From the NCBI GenBank assembly GCA_033344735.1, contig JAWPMW010000001.1, positions 1,618,171 to 1,682,170 on the forward strand: 64,000 nucleotides of DNA, in the 5' to 3' direction. Shown here piece after piece: positions 8,993 to 16,260 of this stretch. Below the pieces are notes generated by a model. It made no database searches. It saw only the letters and a program-made list of their open reading frames with translations, and had not been told where the DNA came from. The position numbers and the translations under genes were made by a program. How positions within the stretch are numbered: the stretch's first letter is position 1; each line of letters starts with the position of its first letter. Source of the DNA: Gammaproteobacteria bacterium. Lineage in GTDB: Bacteria; Pseudomonadota; Gammaproteobacteria; UBA4575.

Positions 8993-9205
8993 ATGAAGAT
9001 TTCAGAAGAAGAATTCAAGAGACTCGAAATTAGAGTTAACGAGCTGATCGAAACCTGTGAACGACTAAAAGAAGAAAATCGTTTATTAAAAGCACAACAG
9101 CAATCGTATAGTAGTGAACGTGCAAAGTTACTCGATAAGCAAGAAGAAGCGCGTAGCCGCGTGGAATCTATGATTAATCGCTTAAAAGCATTAGAAACAA
9201 GCTAA
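8993..9205 (+). CDS. ZapB-like coiled-coil protein (TIGR02449 type)
   Basis: The 70-residue protein is almost wholly predicted coiled coil, with heptad-like leucines in ELIETCERLKEENRLLKAQ and charged residues throughout. Small proteins of this kind are found immediately upstream of zapA in many gammaproteobacteria and are annotated as TIGR02449. A role in Z-ring organisation beside ZapA is inferred from position and from resemblance to ZapB. The zapA start lies nine bases after the stop. Confidence 0.85.
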   Translation: MKISEEEFKRLEIRVNELIETCERLKEENRLLKAQQQSYSSERAKLLDKQEEARSRVESMINRLKALETS

Positions 9206-9214
9206 ATATAGTTA

Positions 9215-9523
9215 ATGAGCTCAAATCCAATCACTGTACAGATTTTAGATAAAGAATATCGAATCGCATGCCCCGCGGGGGAAGAAGATGCGCTTCGGGA
9301 ATCTGCTACTTTTTTGAACAAACGCATTATAGAAGTGCGTGAAAGTGGGAAAGTTATCGGACCTGATAGGATTACGGTTATGGCTGCATTAAATCTTGCT
9401 CATGAATTTCTATCTGAGCGTTCTGAACATGAACAAGTAACTTCCAACATTAATACTAGAGTACGCACTCTACATGAGCGGATAGATAACGCCATTCGTT
9501 CTTCTAATCAGTTGGAATTATAA
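9215..9523 (+). CDS. zapA: Cell division protein ZapA
   Basis: This 102-residue protein binds FtsZ and promotes protofilament bundling at the division site. It begins with the ZapA fold (ITVQILDKEYRIACPAGEE), followed by the helix ESATFLNKRI and MAALNLAHEFL, and ends in a coiled-coil dimerisation helix. It is followed at once by 6S RNA, the classic zapA-ssrS arrangement. Confidence 0.95.
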   Translation: MSSNPITVQILDKEYRIACPAGEEDALRESATFLNKRIIEVRESGKVIGPDRITVMAALNLAHEFLSERSEHEQVTSNINTRVRTLHERIDNAIRSSNQLEL

Positions 9524-9548
9524 GAAAACCCATCGTAAACTAACTGAT

Positions 9549-9735
9549 AGCGCCTCTGCGATATGCGTGAGCTTGTCGTTAATTCCCTTGAGCCTATTTA
9601 TACCCCCGGGATTGCTTGTTAAAAGGTCGTGTGCATACCTGCATTTGCGGGAAGCCTTAAATCTCTTACGGTGAACCCACTTGAACCGATTGGTTCAAGG
9701 TCAACGGCTACCACGGTACTCATGGAGCGCGCTTT
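9549..9735 (+). ncRNA. ssrS: 6S RNA
   Basis: The roughly 187-nucleotide gene directly follows zapA, as in E. coli. Recognised elements are the conserved GAAGCCTTAAA segment near 9650 and the hairpin CTTGAACC...GGTTCAAGG around 9680-9702. The terminal stem pairs AGCGC (9549-9553) with GCGCT (9729-9733) and continues as CTCT against GGAG. The unpaired central bubble that imitates an open promoter lies between these arms. A -35 TTGGAA (9512-9517) and -10 TAAACT (9536-9541), 18 bases apart, place the 5' end near 9549. 6S RNA sequesters sigma-70 RNA polymerase in stationary phase. Exact ends are estimated. This element fills most of the gene-free stretch 9524-9829. Confidence 0.9.
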
Positions 9736-9772
9736 TCCAACTCTTCTATTGATTCAACTCTCCTATAAATGA

Positions 9773-9798
9773 TTATCCTTGTGCTAGGATAAATCTTT
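9773..9798 (+). terminator. Weak hairpin downstream of 6S RNA
   Basis: Inverted repeat TTATCCT (9773-9779) / AGGATAA (9786-9792) with a six-base loop is followed by the T-rich ATCTTTCTT. It could terminate 6S precursor transcripts or lie in the leader of the EVE gene. The stem is short and A+T-rich. Confidence 0.35.
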
Positions 9799-9829
9799 CT
9801 TAATTTAAACCAAAAAAAAGAGATTTTCT

Positions 9830-10282
9830 ATGCAGTATTGGTTAATGAAATCCGAACCTAGTGAGTACGGAATTGATAATTTAAAAAAGGATAAAACTGA
9901 ACACTGGGATGGAGTACGCAATTATCAGGCACGTAACATGATGCGAGATCAAATGAAAAAAGGTGATCTTGCTTTTATGTATCATTCTAATTGTGACGAA
10001 ATTGGGATTGTAGGGATTATGACAATTCATCGCGAAGGCTATCCGGACCATACTGCTTTTGACAAAAAAGATAAGCACTACGACCCCAAAAGTGACCCAG
10101 AAAATCCTCGCTGGATCATGGTCGATGTAAAATACAAGCGTAAGTTGAAACGTACTATCAGCTTGCAAGAACTAAAAAATCATAAATCTTTACAAGATAT
10201 GCAACTATTACGCAAAGGTAATCGACTCTCAATTATGCCCGTAACTAAAAAAGAGTGGGATTTTATTCTTTCTCTAGAATAA
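9830..10282 (+). CDS. EVE domain-containing protein
   Basis: The 150-residue protein is a single EVE domain (PUA-like fold, relative of THYN1). The signatures YWLMKSEPSEYG at the N terminus and HWDGVRNYQARNMM near residue 30 form the predicted binding pocket for modified bases, with further family sequence in KKGDLAFMYHSN and ENPRWIMVDV. EVE proteins are thought to bind modified nucleotides in DNA or RNA; the ligand here is unknown. In many relatives this slot after 6S RNA is occupied by ygfA, so the placement is less usual. Confidence 0.92.
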   Translation: MQYWLMKSEPSEYGIDNLKKDKTEHWDGVRNYQARNMMRDQMKKGDLAFMYHSNCDEIGIVGIMTIHREGYPDHTAFDKKDKHYDPKSDPENPRWIMVDVKYKRKLKRTISLQELKNHKSLQDMQLLRKGNRLSIMPVTKKEWDFILSLE

Positions 10283-10597
10283 AAAAGATTTTTTACGCAA
10301 ATACTTTAATTTTTATAAAAAATTTACAAAATCTTTGCGTTTAACACCGCAAACATACCTTTAATTGTTGTTATGTTAAAAAATAATGCAGTTTCCGTTG
10401 TTATTTTGAATAAAATTTTATGTTTTTCACTAAAAATGTTTTATAAAACAAAATATGTTTTTGTTTTTTGTTTAACAAAAAACAATGAGTGCTGACGAAA
10501 AGTTTAAAAAACAATATAAAAAAACTAGTAATTTTTAGTCTATTGTTTATACTCACGTCGTCAAAAAACGTTAACGTTAAAGTTTTGGAGGAAAAAG
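10283..10597. other. A+T-rich gene-free region with stacked dyads upstream of the H1-like gene
   Basis: The 315-base stretch without a gene is extremely A+T-rich with many A and T tracts. It holds several perfect inverted repeats: AATTTTT/AAAAATT (10308-10324), the palindrome GTTTTATAAAAC (10438-10449), AACAAAA/TTTTGTT (10447-10465), GTTTTTTGT/ACAAAAAAC with a three-base loop (10463-10483), and the palindrome AACGTTAACGTT (10567-10578). A -10-like TATACT is at 10548-10553, and a strong ribosome-binding site GGAGG is at about 10587-10591. The arrangement looks regulatory (curved DNA, operators), but no binding protein is identified. Confidence 0.55.
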
Positions 10598-10966
10598 ATG
10601 GCCGTCAAACGCAAAACTGCGAAACGCAAAACTGCTAAGCGCAAGGCACCTGCTAAACGCAAAGCTGTAAGAAAGACCGCTAAGCGTAAAACTGCTAAGC
10701 GTAAAACTGCTAAGCGTAAAACTGCTAAGCGTAAAACTGCTAAGCGTAAAACTGCTAAGCGTAAGACCGCTAAGCGTAAGACCGCTAAGCGTAAAACTGC
10801 TAAGCGTAAAACTGCTAAGCGTAAAACTGCTAAGCGTAAAACTGCTAAGCGTAAGACCGCTAAACGTAAAACAGCTAAGCGTAAAACTGCTAAGCGTAAG
10901 ACAGTTAAGAAAAAGACTGCCAAGCGTAAGACAGCTAAGCGTAAAACTGCTAAGAAAAGACGTTAG
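10598..10966 (+). CDS. Histone H1-like, KTAKR-repeat DNA-binding protein
   Basis: The 122-residue product is composed almost only of Lys, Arg, Thr and Ala, with no acidic residue. It contains 19 exact copies of the pentapeptide KTAKR: two near the N terminus, fifteen uninterrupted from residue 26 to 100, and two near the end, with variants KAPAKR, KTVKK and KTAKKRR. This resembles the C-terminal tail of histone H1 and bacterial H1-like proteins (AlgP, chlamydial HctB, Bordetella BpH1), which compact or bridge DNA nonspecifically. There is no globular domain. A GGAGG ribosome-binding site eight bases before the ATG and a strong terminator after the stop indicate an efficiently expressed single gene. 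Confidence 0.88.
   Translation: MAVKRKTAKRKTAKRKAPAKRKAVRKTAKRKTAKRKTAKRKTAKRKTAKRKTAKRKTAKRKTAKRKTAKRKTAKRKTAKRKTAKRKTAKRKTAKRKTAKRKTVKKKTAKRKTAKRKTAKKRR
10673..10957 (+). repeat. 15-bp tandem repeat array encoding KTAKR
   Basis: Fifteen in-phase 15-base units (consensus AAAACTGCTAAGCGT) run from 10673 to 10897, followed by one diverged unit and three more copies to about 10957. Units differ mainly by synonymous changes (AAAACT, AAGACC, AAGACA). Many are identical, as expected if the array grows and shrinks by slippage. Confidence 0.95.
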
Positions 10967-10984
10967 GTTAAGTAGCTATGAATT

Positions 10985-11013
10985 AAAAGGGTCCTTTTTA
11001 GGACCCTTTTTTT
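10985..11013. terminator. Bidirectional intrinsic terminator
   Basis: Perfect ten-base stem AAAAGGGTCC (10985-10994) / GGACCCTTTT (11001-11010) with a six-base loop, followed by more T on the plus strand and A-rich on the other side. It lies between the convergent H1-like gene and ilvA and can serve both. Confidence 0.92.
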
Positions 11014-11018
11014 GTGCT

Positions 11019-12572
11019 TTATTTCAAGAATAGACGATATATTGGATTATCTGTCTCATCATAGAAAGAATATCCAAGATCCACTAAGAATTGTTTAAAA
11101 GCCGTTACTTCGGATGATGGGACTTGTGCACCCACCAATACTCTCCCATAAGCCGCCCCATGATTTCGATAATGGAATAATGTGATATTCCATTGCGCAC
11201 CCATAAAAGATAAAAATTTAAGTAGTGCTCCTGGTCTTTCAGGAAACTCAAAACGATAAATCAACTCGTTCCTAAGCTGAGGAGAGCGCCCACCCACCAT
11301 GTGACGAACATGCAGTTTTGCCATTTCATTATCAGACAAATCATTAACTGAATAACCATGACCAGAGAGCATACTTATCAGTTTAGGCTTTTCATCTAAC
11401 GCATCCTGAAATTTAATTCCCACAAATATATGCGCTTCATCATTATTAGCATAACGATAATTAAACTCGCTAATACTGTGACTACCTATCATTTTACAAA
11501 ATTTCAGAAAACTGCCCTTCTTCTCAGGAATAGTGACCGCAAACAACCCTTCCCTACCTTCACCAAGCTCGGTACGCTCAGTAACATGACGCAAGCGATC
11601 AAAATTAATATTAGCGCCGCTATTGATAGCAATTAAGTTTAAATTTTTGCAGTTCTCTCGCTGAGTATATTTCTTGACTCCTGCTACTGCCAAGGCTCCT
11701 GCAGCCTCTGATACCACGCGCGTGTCATCAAAAATATCTTTAATTGCTGCACATATTTCATCAATTGACACAAGAATTACTTCATCAACATTCTCTTTAG
11801 CTAACTCAAAAGTATTCACACCAATCTGTTTAACCGCAACGCCATCAGCAAATATTCCTACTTGCGGCAAAACTACTCGCTTACCAGCTTGCATAGCGGA
11901 ATACAGTGTAGAGGCATCTTCCGGCTCAACACCGATAACCTTAGTATTGGGTGAATGTTGTTTTATCCAAGCAGCAACACCGGCAATTAATCCACCTCCT
12001 CCAACCGGGATAAATACAGCATCAACCTCATCTTGGAATTGTTCTAGTAATTCTTTACCTATGGTTCCTTGCCCGGCAATCACCTCAATATCATCGTAGG
12101 GATGAATAAACACTCTCTTGGTTTGATCCGCTACCTTATACGCATAGCTACAAGCTTCATCATAATTATCGCCTGATAATATAACCTCAGCACCCATAGA
12201 TTTAACAGAATCCACTTTAATTGCTGGTGTGGTTACTGGCATGATAATTTTCGCGTTAATATTTAATCGTTGCGAAGCAAGTGCAACGCCTTGAGCATGA
12301 TTACCAGCCGAAGCCGCAATAATTCCAGCCGCTTTTTGGGTATCATCAAGATGACTAATTTTATTATAAGCACCGCGCAGCTTAAATGAGAAAATGCTTT
12401 GCTGATCTTCTCGTTTCAGCCAAATATTATTATCCAGCCTTTTCGATAGTGACTTTGCAAAATTCAATGCGGAGATTTCAGCCACATCATAGACAGATGC
12501 ATTAGAGATCATCTCATTGACCTGAGTTACACTATATTCGGTGATATGATTAGACACCTTTGAATTTTTCAC
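11019..12572 (-). CDS. ilvA: Threonine ammonia-lyase, biosynthetic
   Basis: This 517-residue PLP enzyme converts threonine to 2-oxobutanoate, the first step of isoleucine synthesis. The Schiff-base lysine is in SIFSFKLRGAYNK, the substrate loop is ASAGNHAQG, and the phosphate-binding glycine loop is VGGGGLIAGV. The C-terminal third contains the two ACT-like regulatory domains (EKKGSFLKF... and PERPGALLKF...), so it should be isoleucine-inhibited like the long enzyme. It is divergent from rpiA across 59 bases. No attenuator peptide is seen upstream. Confidence 0.97.
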   Translation of the reverse strand: MKNSKVSNHITEYSVTQVNEMISNASVYDVAEISALNFAKSLSKRLDNNIWLKREDQQSIFSFKLRGAYNKISHLDDTQKAAGIIAASAGNHAQGVALASQRLNINAKIIMPVTTPAIKVDSVKSMGAEVILSGDNYDEACSYAYKVADQTKRVFIHPYDDIEVIAGQGTIGKELLEQFQDEVDAVFIPVGGGGLIAGVAAWIKQHSPNTKVIGVEPEDASTLYSAMQAGKRVVLPQVGIFADGVAVKQIGVNTFELAKENVDEVILVSIDEICAAIKDIFDDTRVVSEAAGALAVAGVKKYTQRENCKNLNLIAINSGANINFDRLRHVTERTELGEGREGLFAVTIPEKKGSFLKFCKMIGSHSISEFNYRYANNDEAHIFVGIKFQDALDEKPKLISMLSGHGYSVNDLSDNEMAKLHVRHMVGGRSPQLRNELIYRFEFPERPGALLKFLSFMGAQWNITLFHYRNHGAAYGRVLVGAQVPSSEVTAFKQFLVDLGYSFYDETDNPIYRLFLK

Positions 12573-12631
12573 AATTTAATTAAACCTTTACAGTGCAGTA
12601 TTAATAGTTACCCTTTCAACGAGCATACTTT

Positions 12632-13285
12632 ATGGATATTAATGACAAAAAGAAATTAGCCGCTGAAGCCGCGATTGATTATATACAAATTGGCGACGTA
12701 ATCGGTGTTGGTACCGGCTCAACTGCAAATTACTTTATCGATGCTTTAGCCAACATTAAAGGAAAAATTGATGGTGCTGTCGCTAGTTCTGAAGCCAGCA
12801 CCGAACGTCTGAAGTCTCATGGTATCCGTGTCTTAGAGCTAAACGCTACTGGACAACTACCTATCTACGTTGATGGCGCAGATGAAGCAACACATCAACG
12901 TTCGTTAATTAAGGGCGGCGGTGGTGCCCATACTCGAGAGAAAATTGTTGCCAATGCTAGTACAAAGTTCGTCTGTATTGCTGATGACACAAAATTAGTC
13001 GATACCCTAGGTAAATTTCCGCTGCCTGTGGAAATTATTCCCATGGCGCGTAGTTCAGCCTCTCGAGAATTAGTCAAACTAGGTGGTACTCCTGAACTGC
13101 GTGAAGGTTTCACAACAGATAATGGAAATATCATTATTGATGTACACAATTTAGAAATCTTAGAGCCCATCAAAATGGAATTGAATATCAGCGCTATGGC
13201 AGGTGTAGTCACCGTTGGTATATTTGCTATTCGCCCCGCTGATATTATATTACTCGGCACAAATAATGGATTAAAAACTATTTAA
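12632..13285 (+). CDS. rpiA: Ribose-5-phosphate isomerase A
   Basis: The 217-residue enzyme interconverts ribose 5-phosphate and ribulose 5-phosphate. Signatures are [14 protein letters not shown] (phosphate loop), [18 protein letters not shown] (catalytic acid) and [12 protein letters not shown]. The stop is four bases before the start of the HpcH/HpaI aldolase gene, so the two are likely co-transcribed. Confidence 0.98.
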   Translation: MDINDKKKLAAEAAIDYIQIGDVIGVGTGSTANYFIDALANIKGKIDGAVASSEASTERLKSHGIRVLELNATGQLPIYVDGADEATHQRSLIKGGGGAHTREKIVANASTKFVCIADDTKLVDTLGKFPLPVEIIPMARSSASRELVKLGGTPELREGFTTDNGNIIIDVHNLEILEPIKMELNISAMAGVVTVGIFAIRPADIILLGTNNGLKTI

Positions 13286-13289
13286 CACT

Positions 13290-14042
13290 ATGGACACTTC
13301 ATTTAGACAGCGACTACTTGCCAATGAGACATTAATTGGCACGCTGATAGCAACTCCCAGCAACGAAATTGTTGAGTTACTTGCCTCTTTAGAGTTTGAT
13401 TGGCTTTTTATTGATGCTGAGCATGGGGCATTTGGGCCTGAAACAGTAATTTCATTACTACAAGCAGCAAATGATTGCCCTTGCTTAGTAAGAATTCCAG
13501 GACCCGATGAAGCTTGGATCAAAAAAGTTCTAGATGCAGGTGCTGCTGGAATTATTGTGCCGCAAATAAATTCACTAGAAGAAGCCCAAGACGTAGTGAA
13601 TTACTCAAAGTATCCACCAATAGGCAAAAGAGGCGTTGGTTTGGGTCGTGCACATGGATACGGAAAAGACTTCTCTAGTTATCTAGAATATGCAAATCAG
13701 CAAACCGTTATTGTTTTACAGGCTGAAACCGAAGCTGTATTAAATTGTATACAAGATATATCTGCACTCGATGCTGTTGACGCGATCTTAATTGGCCCTT
13801 ACGACCTTTCTGCTAGTTTAGGGTATATGGGTGATATATCTCATCCTGTAGTACAGAGCGCAATTGGGAGCGTTAAAGAAGCATGTTCTAGTCATAATAC
13901 CCAATTAGGTATTTTTGGCGTGTGTGCAGACAATGTCATGCCTTATAAAGCCATGGGATTCACACTACTTACCGTAGGTGTAGACACACTGTTTGTGCAA
14001 TCGGCTGCCACCGCCGAACTTCATGCGCTACGCAATGCTTAG
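13290..14042 (+). CDS. HpcH/HpaI-family aldolase
   Basis: The 250-residue class II pyruvate-dependent aldolase has the family motifs LFIDAEHGAFGPE (catalytic His and metal-site acid), CLVRIPGPDEAWIKKVLDAG, a metal-ligand Glu in LQAETEAVLN, and GPYDLSASLG with the metal-ligand Asp. Relatives cleave 4-hydroxy-2-oxoheptanedioate, 2-keto-3-deoxysugar acids or similar aldols. The exact substrate cannot be read from sequence. It is directly downstream of rpiA, with no homoprotocatechuate genes nearby, which argues against the classic HpaI pathway. Confidence 0.9.
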   Translation: MDTSFRQRLLANETLIGTLIATPSNEIVELLASLEFDWLFIDAEHGAFGPETVISLLQAANDCPCLVRIPGPDEAWIKKVLDAGAAGIIVPQINSLEEAQDVVNYSKYPPIGKRGVGLGRAHGYGKDFSSYLEYANQQTVIVLQAETEAVLNCIQDISALDAVDAILIGPYDLSASLGYMGDISHPVVQSAIGSVKEACSSHNTQLGIFGVCADNVMPYKAMGFTLLTVGVDTLFVQSAATAELHALRNA

Positions 14043-14088
14043 GTACCAAATCTCAAATTTCAGTCTTAAGTGACTGGTACTGCTAAAA

Positions 14089-14634
14089 CTACTTATTAAC
14101 TTTTGAGTATTTAGTTCCTGCTAAAGATACATCGATCATTAGGCCTTTGTTGCCAAACACAAACGCAACGATTGGATCAGAAATATTGGTGGAATCAATC
14201 GAACCACCCGCACCAGCATCAGCGATTGCTATTGAACCATCAACACCAACTTCCCAGCCGGAACTATTTCGAAATTTACGCAATGCCTCATCATCCAAAA
14301 ACACAATAATGATTGACTTTGTTTGTGCACCAAATTGGAATCCAAATGAAGCGCCTGTCGTTCGATAATAATTGATATTTTTATTTTTAATTCGTAAGGC
14401 ACCTTCGCCAAATTCACCACCCACGAAAAAGCCTGCTTTGACAATATTTGGAAATACCAGAACACCTTTAGCATTTGCTAAAAACTCACGCCCTTCTTTT
14501 ACACGCTCATTAAAAATTTCGATGGCAGCATCTACTCTAATATCAATTTCTTCTGCACTAGCAGCGTAAGAAGATGGAATCAGTATTGCACTAAGTAAAA
14601 TATATATCAGAGTGCTAGCAATAATTTTTTTCAT
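14089..14634 (-). CDS. SYLF (Ysc84) domain protein with signal peptide
   Basis: The 181-residue protein starts with a cleavable signal peptide (KKIIASTLIYILLSAILI, then SSYA before the likely cut near residue 25). The remainder is the SYLF/DUF500 lipid-binding domain: FLANAKGVLVFPNIVKAGFFVGGE, GASFGFQFGAQTKS and GGSIDSTN. Eukaryotic SYLF proteins bind phosphoinositides; the periplasmic bacterial forms have no settled function. It is a single gene, convergent with the aldolase gene and followed by no clear terminator. Confidence 0.88.
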   Translation of the reverse strand: MKKIIASTLIYILLSAILIPSSYAASAEEIDIRVDAAIEIFNERVKEGREFLANAKGVLVFPNIVKAGFFVGGEFGEGALRIKNKNINYYRTTGASFGFQFGAQTKSIIIVFLDDEALRKFRNSSGWEVGVDGSIAIADAGAGGSIDSTNISDPIVAFVFGNKGLMIDVSLAGTKYSKVNK

Positions 14635-14724
14635 ATCATGAATACCTTAATTATTTTATTTAAAGGTGATATCTATTCAAAAAGCCATAGCGATATTGTA
14701 ATAACAAAATTAAAAACTAGGTAT

Positions 14725-14755
14725 AAAAAAATGGGCTGCAATAGCAGCCCATTTT
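14725..14755 (-). terminator. Terminator of the rplM-rpsI operon
   Basis: Perfect twelve-base stem AAAATGGGCTGC (14728-14739) / GCAGCCCATTTT (14744-14755), loop AATA. Read on the minus strand it ends in a run of seven T residues, directly downstream of rpsI. Confidence 0.93.
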
Positions 14756-14778
14756 CAAACCTTATATTCTCAGAAAGA

Positions 14779-15174
14779 TTAACGTTTTGAGAACTGCTCT
14801 TTCTTACGTGCTTTGCGCAGGCCAACTTTCTTACGCTCAACTTCTCGCGCGTCACGAGTGAGAAACCCGCCCTGCCTCAAAGAAGGACGTAATTCTTGAT
14901 CGTATTTTAGCAATGCTCTTGCAATACCAAGCTGTATAGCACCCGCTTGGCCGTTCATTCCACCACCTTTGACTACTATATTTAAGTCAAATTTGCTGTC
15001 TAACTCTGTCGCCTGTAGTGGTTGACGGATAATTCTACGTGAAGTTTCACGACCAAAGTATTGCTCATCTGGTCGGGAATTAATCATGATTTCACCCTTA
15101 CCAGGCTTTAGATAAACGCGTGCTGATGAGCTTTTCCTGCGGCCAGTGCCGTAGTATTGTGTAGTTGTTGCCAT
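14779..15174 (-). CDS. rpsI: 30S ribosomal protein S9
   Basis: The 131-residue protein begins with the S9 signature [15 protein letters not shown]. It contains [12 protein letters not shown] and ends in the basic tail [14 protein letters not shown], whose final arginine contacts P-site tRNA. It follows rplM by 13 bases in the universal bacterial order. Confidence 0.99.
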   Translation of the reverse strand: MATTTQYYGTGRRKSSSARVYLKPGKGEIMINSRPDEQYFGRETSRRIIRQPLQATELDSKFDLNIVVKGGGMNGQAGAIQLGIARALLKYDQELRPSLRQGGFLTRDAREVERKKVGLRKARKKEQFSKR

Positions 15175-15187
15175 TATTATTTTTAAC

Positions 15188-15616
15188 CTAGATTTCTAGC
15201 GGCTCGGGCTGTTGAGATTGATGAATATGATCTGGTCCAGCAAATACTTTTAATTTCTTGAACATCGCTCTACCTAATGGATTCTTAGGTAACATCCCCT
15301 TTACTGCAGTCTCAATCACACGTTCAGGGTGATTGTTTAACAGATCACTGAAATTTGTCTTTTTCATATTCCCAATATGCCCAGTATGATGGTAATACAT
15401 CTTATCTTGGGCTTTATTGCCTGAAACCCGAACCTTATCTGCATTGACCACCACAATATAATCACCAGTATCGATATGAGGTGTATATTCTGGCTTATGT
15501 TTACCGCGCAATCTGCGCGCAATCTCAGTAGATAGACGACCTAGCGTCTTATCTGAGGCATCAATTAGGAACCACTGGCGGCTCACTTCTGCGGGTTTTG
15601 CACTAAACGTTTTCAT
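15188..15616 (-). CDS. rplM: 50S ribosomal protein L13
   Basis: The 142-residue protein contains the L13 motifs [28 protein letters not shown] and [10 protein letters not shown]. It is the first gene of the rplM-rpsI operon, with its own promoter just upstream. Confidence 0.99.
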   Translation of the reverse strand: MKTFSAKPAEVSRQWFLIDASDKTLGRLSTEIARRLRGKHKPEYTPHIDTGDYIVVVNADKVRVSGNKAQDKMYYHHTGHIGNMKKTNFSDLLNNHPERVIETAVKGMLPKNPLGRAMFKKLKVFAGPDHIHQSQQPEPLEI

Positions 15617-15647
15617 TTTAAATTCAGGAATATATCAAAGGCGCGCA

Positions 15648-15676
15648 ATAGTACTAGAGACAGCTGATCCAGACAA
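15648..15676 (-). promoter_or_regulatory. Sigma-70 promoter of rplM-rpsI
   Basis: On the minus strand there is a -35 TTGTCT (complement of 15671-15676), a 17-base spacer, and a -10 TACTAT (complement of 15648-15653). This puts the transcript start about 25 bases before the rplM ATG. Confidence 0.7.
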
Positions 15677-15707
15677 GCATCCTGCGACCATCTCTAATGT
15701 TGTATGC

Positions 15708-15741
15708 AAAAAAAACGCGGCCTAAGCAATTAGACCGCGTT
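15708..15741 (-). terminator. Terminator of the ferredoxin gene
   Basis: Stem AACGCGG (15714-15720) / CCGCGTT (15735-15741), extended inward by CTAA/TTAG across one mismatch, loop GCAA. On the minus strand it is followed by eight T residues. It separates the upstream ferredoxin transcript from rplM. Confidence 0.88.
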
Positions 15742-15855
15742 AAACATACTACCAGGGGTAGATGGAGGAGTAAAAACAAATATACAATAATATTTGAATA
15801 TGCGTATTTTCTAATATACTTAGCCAATTGTCAACTATATAGCACCACTTAAATT

Positions 15856-16161
15856 CTATATCTTCAATCTCTCAACTATTTCCCCATTTACTAGATGGTT
15901 ATCTACAATCTCTTTTAGGTCATCAGTTGACTCATACCGATACCAGACATCATCAGGATAAACGACTGCCACCGGCCCTTCGTCACAACGATCTAAACAC
16001 CCTGCGGTATTAATTCTCAGCTTACCTTGCCCAGTCAACCCAAGTTGTTTTGCATATGCCTTCACATCTTTGCGTATTTCTAGCGCACCATACTGCTGAC
16101 AGCAAACACCATCTTCACGGAGATTTGTACAAATAAACAAATGACGTTTGTAATAGCTCAT
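15856..16161 (-). CDS. Thioredoxin-like [2Fe-2S] ferredoxin
   Basis: The 101-residue protein is of the thioredoxin-fold [2Fe-2S] ferredoxin family. Cluster-ligand cysteines are expected at Cys11, at Cys20 or Cys21, and in the pair of the motif AGCLDRCDEGP. Its partner enzyme is unknown. It is transcribed alone, divergent from glcF across 99 bases, and ends in its own terminator. It could be an electron carrier for a dehydrogenase, but nothing nearby proves this. Confidence 0.9.
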   Translation of the reverse strand: MSYYKRHLFICTNLREDGVCCQQYGALEIRKDVKAYAKQLGLTGQGKLRINTAGCLDRCDEGPVAVVYPDDVWYRYESTDDLKEIVDNHLVNGEIVERLKI

Positions 16162-16260
16162 TAGAAGTTTCCAGAAATTTTTGTTTAAAGACTGTTACAT
16201 GTAATACCGCTATTATAATTATTTAATCATACGCACCTAGAAGATTCTTTAACCATACAT

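Noticed and set aside
10561-10923. Long minus-strand open frame opposite the H1-like gene, coding for repeated LRLAV
   Set aside because: It is the mirror of the 15-base repeat array; it has no ribosome-binding site and no plausible protein composition.
10673-10957. Regular repeats that could suggest a CRISPR array
   Set aside because: Units are contiguous 15-base coding repeats with no spacers and no cas genes.
14043-14079. GTACCA/TGGTAC pairing after the aldolase gene
   Set aside because: Six-base arms with a 25-base loop and no T run; too weak to call a terminator.
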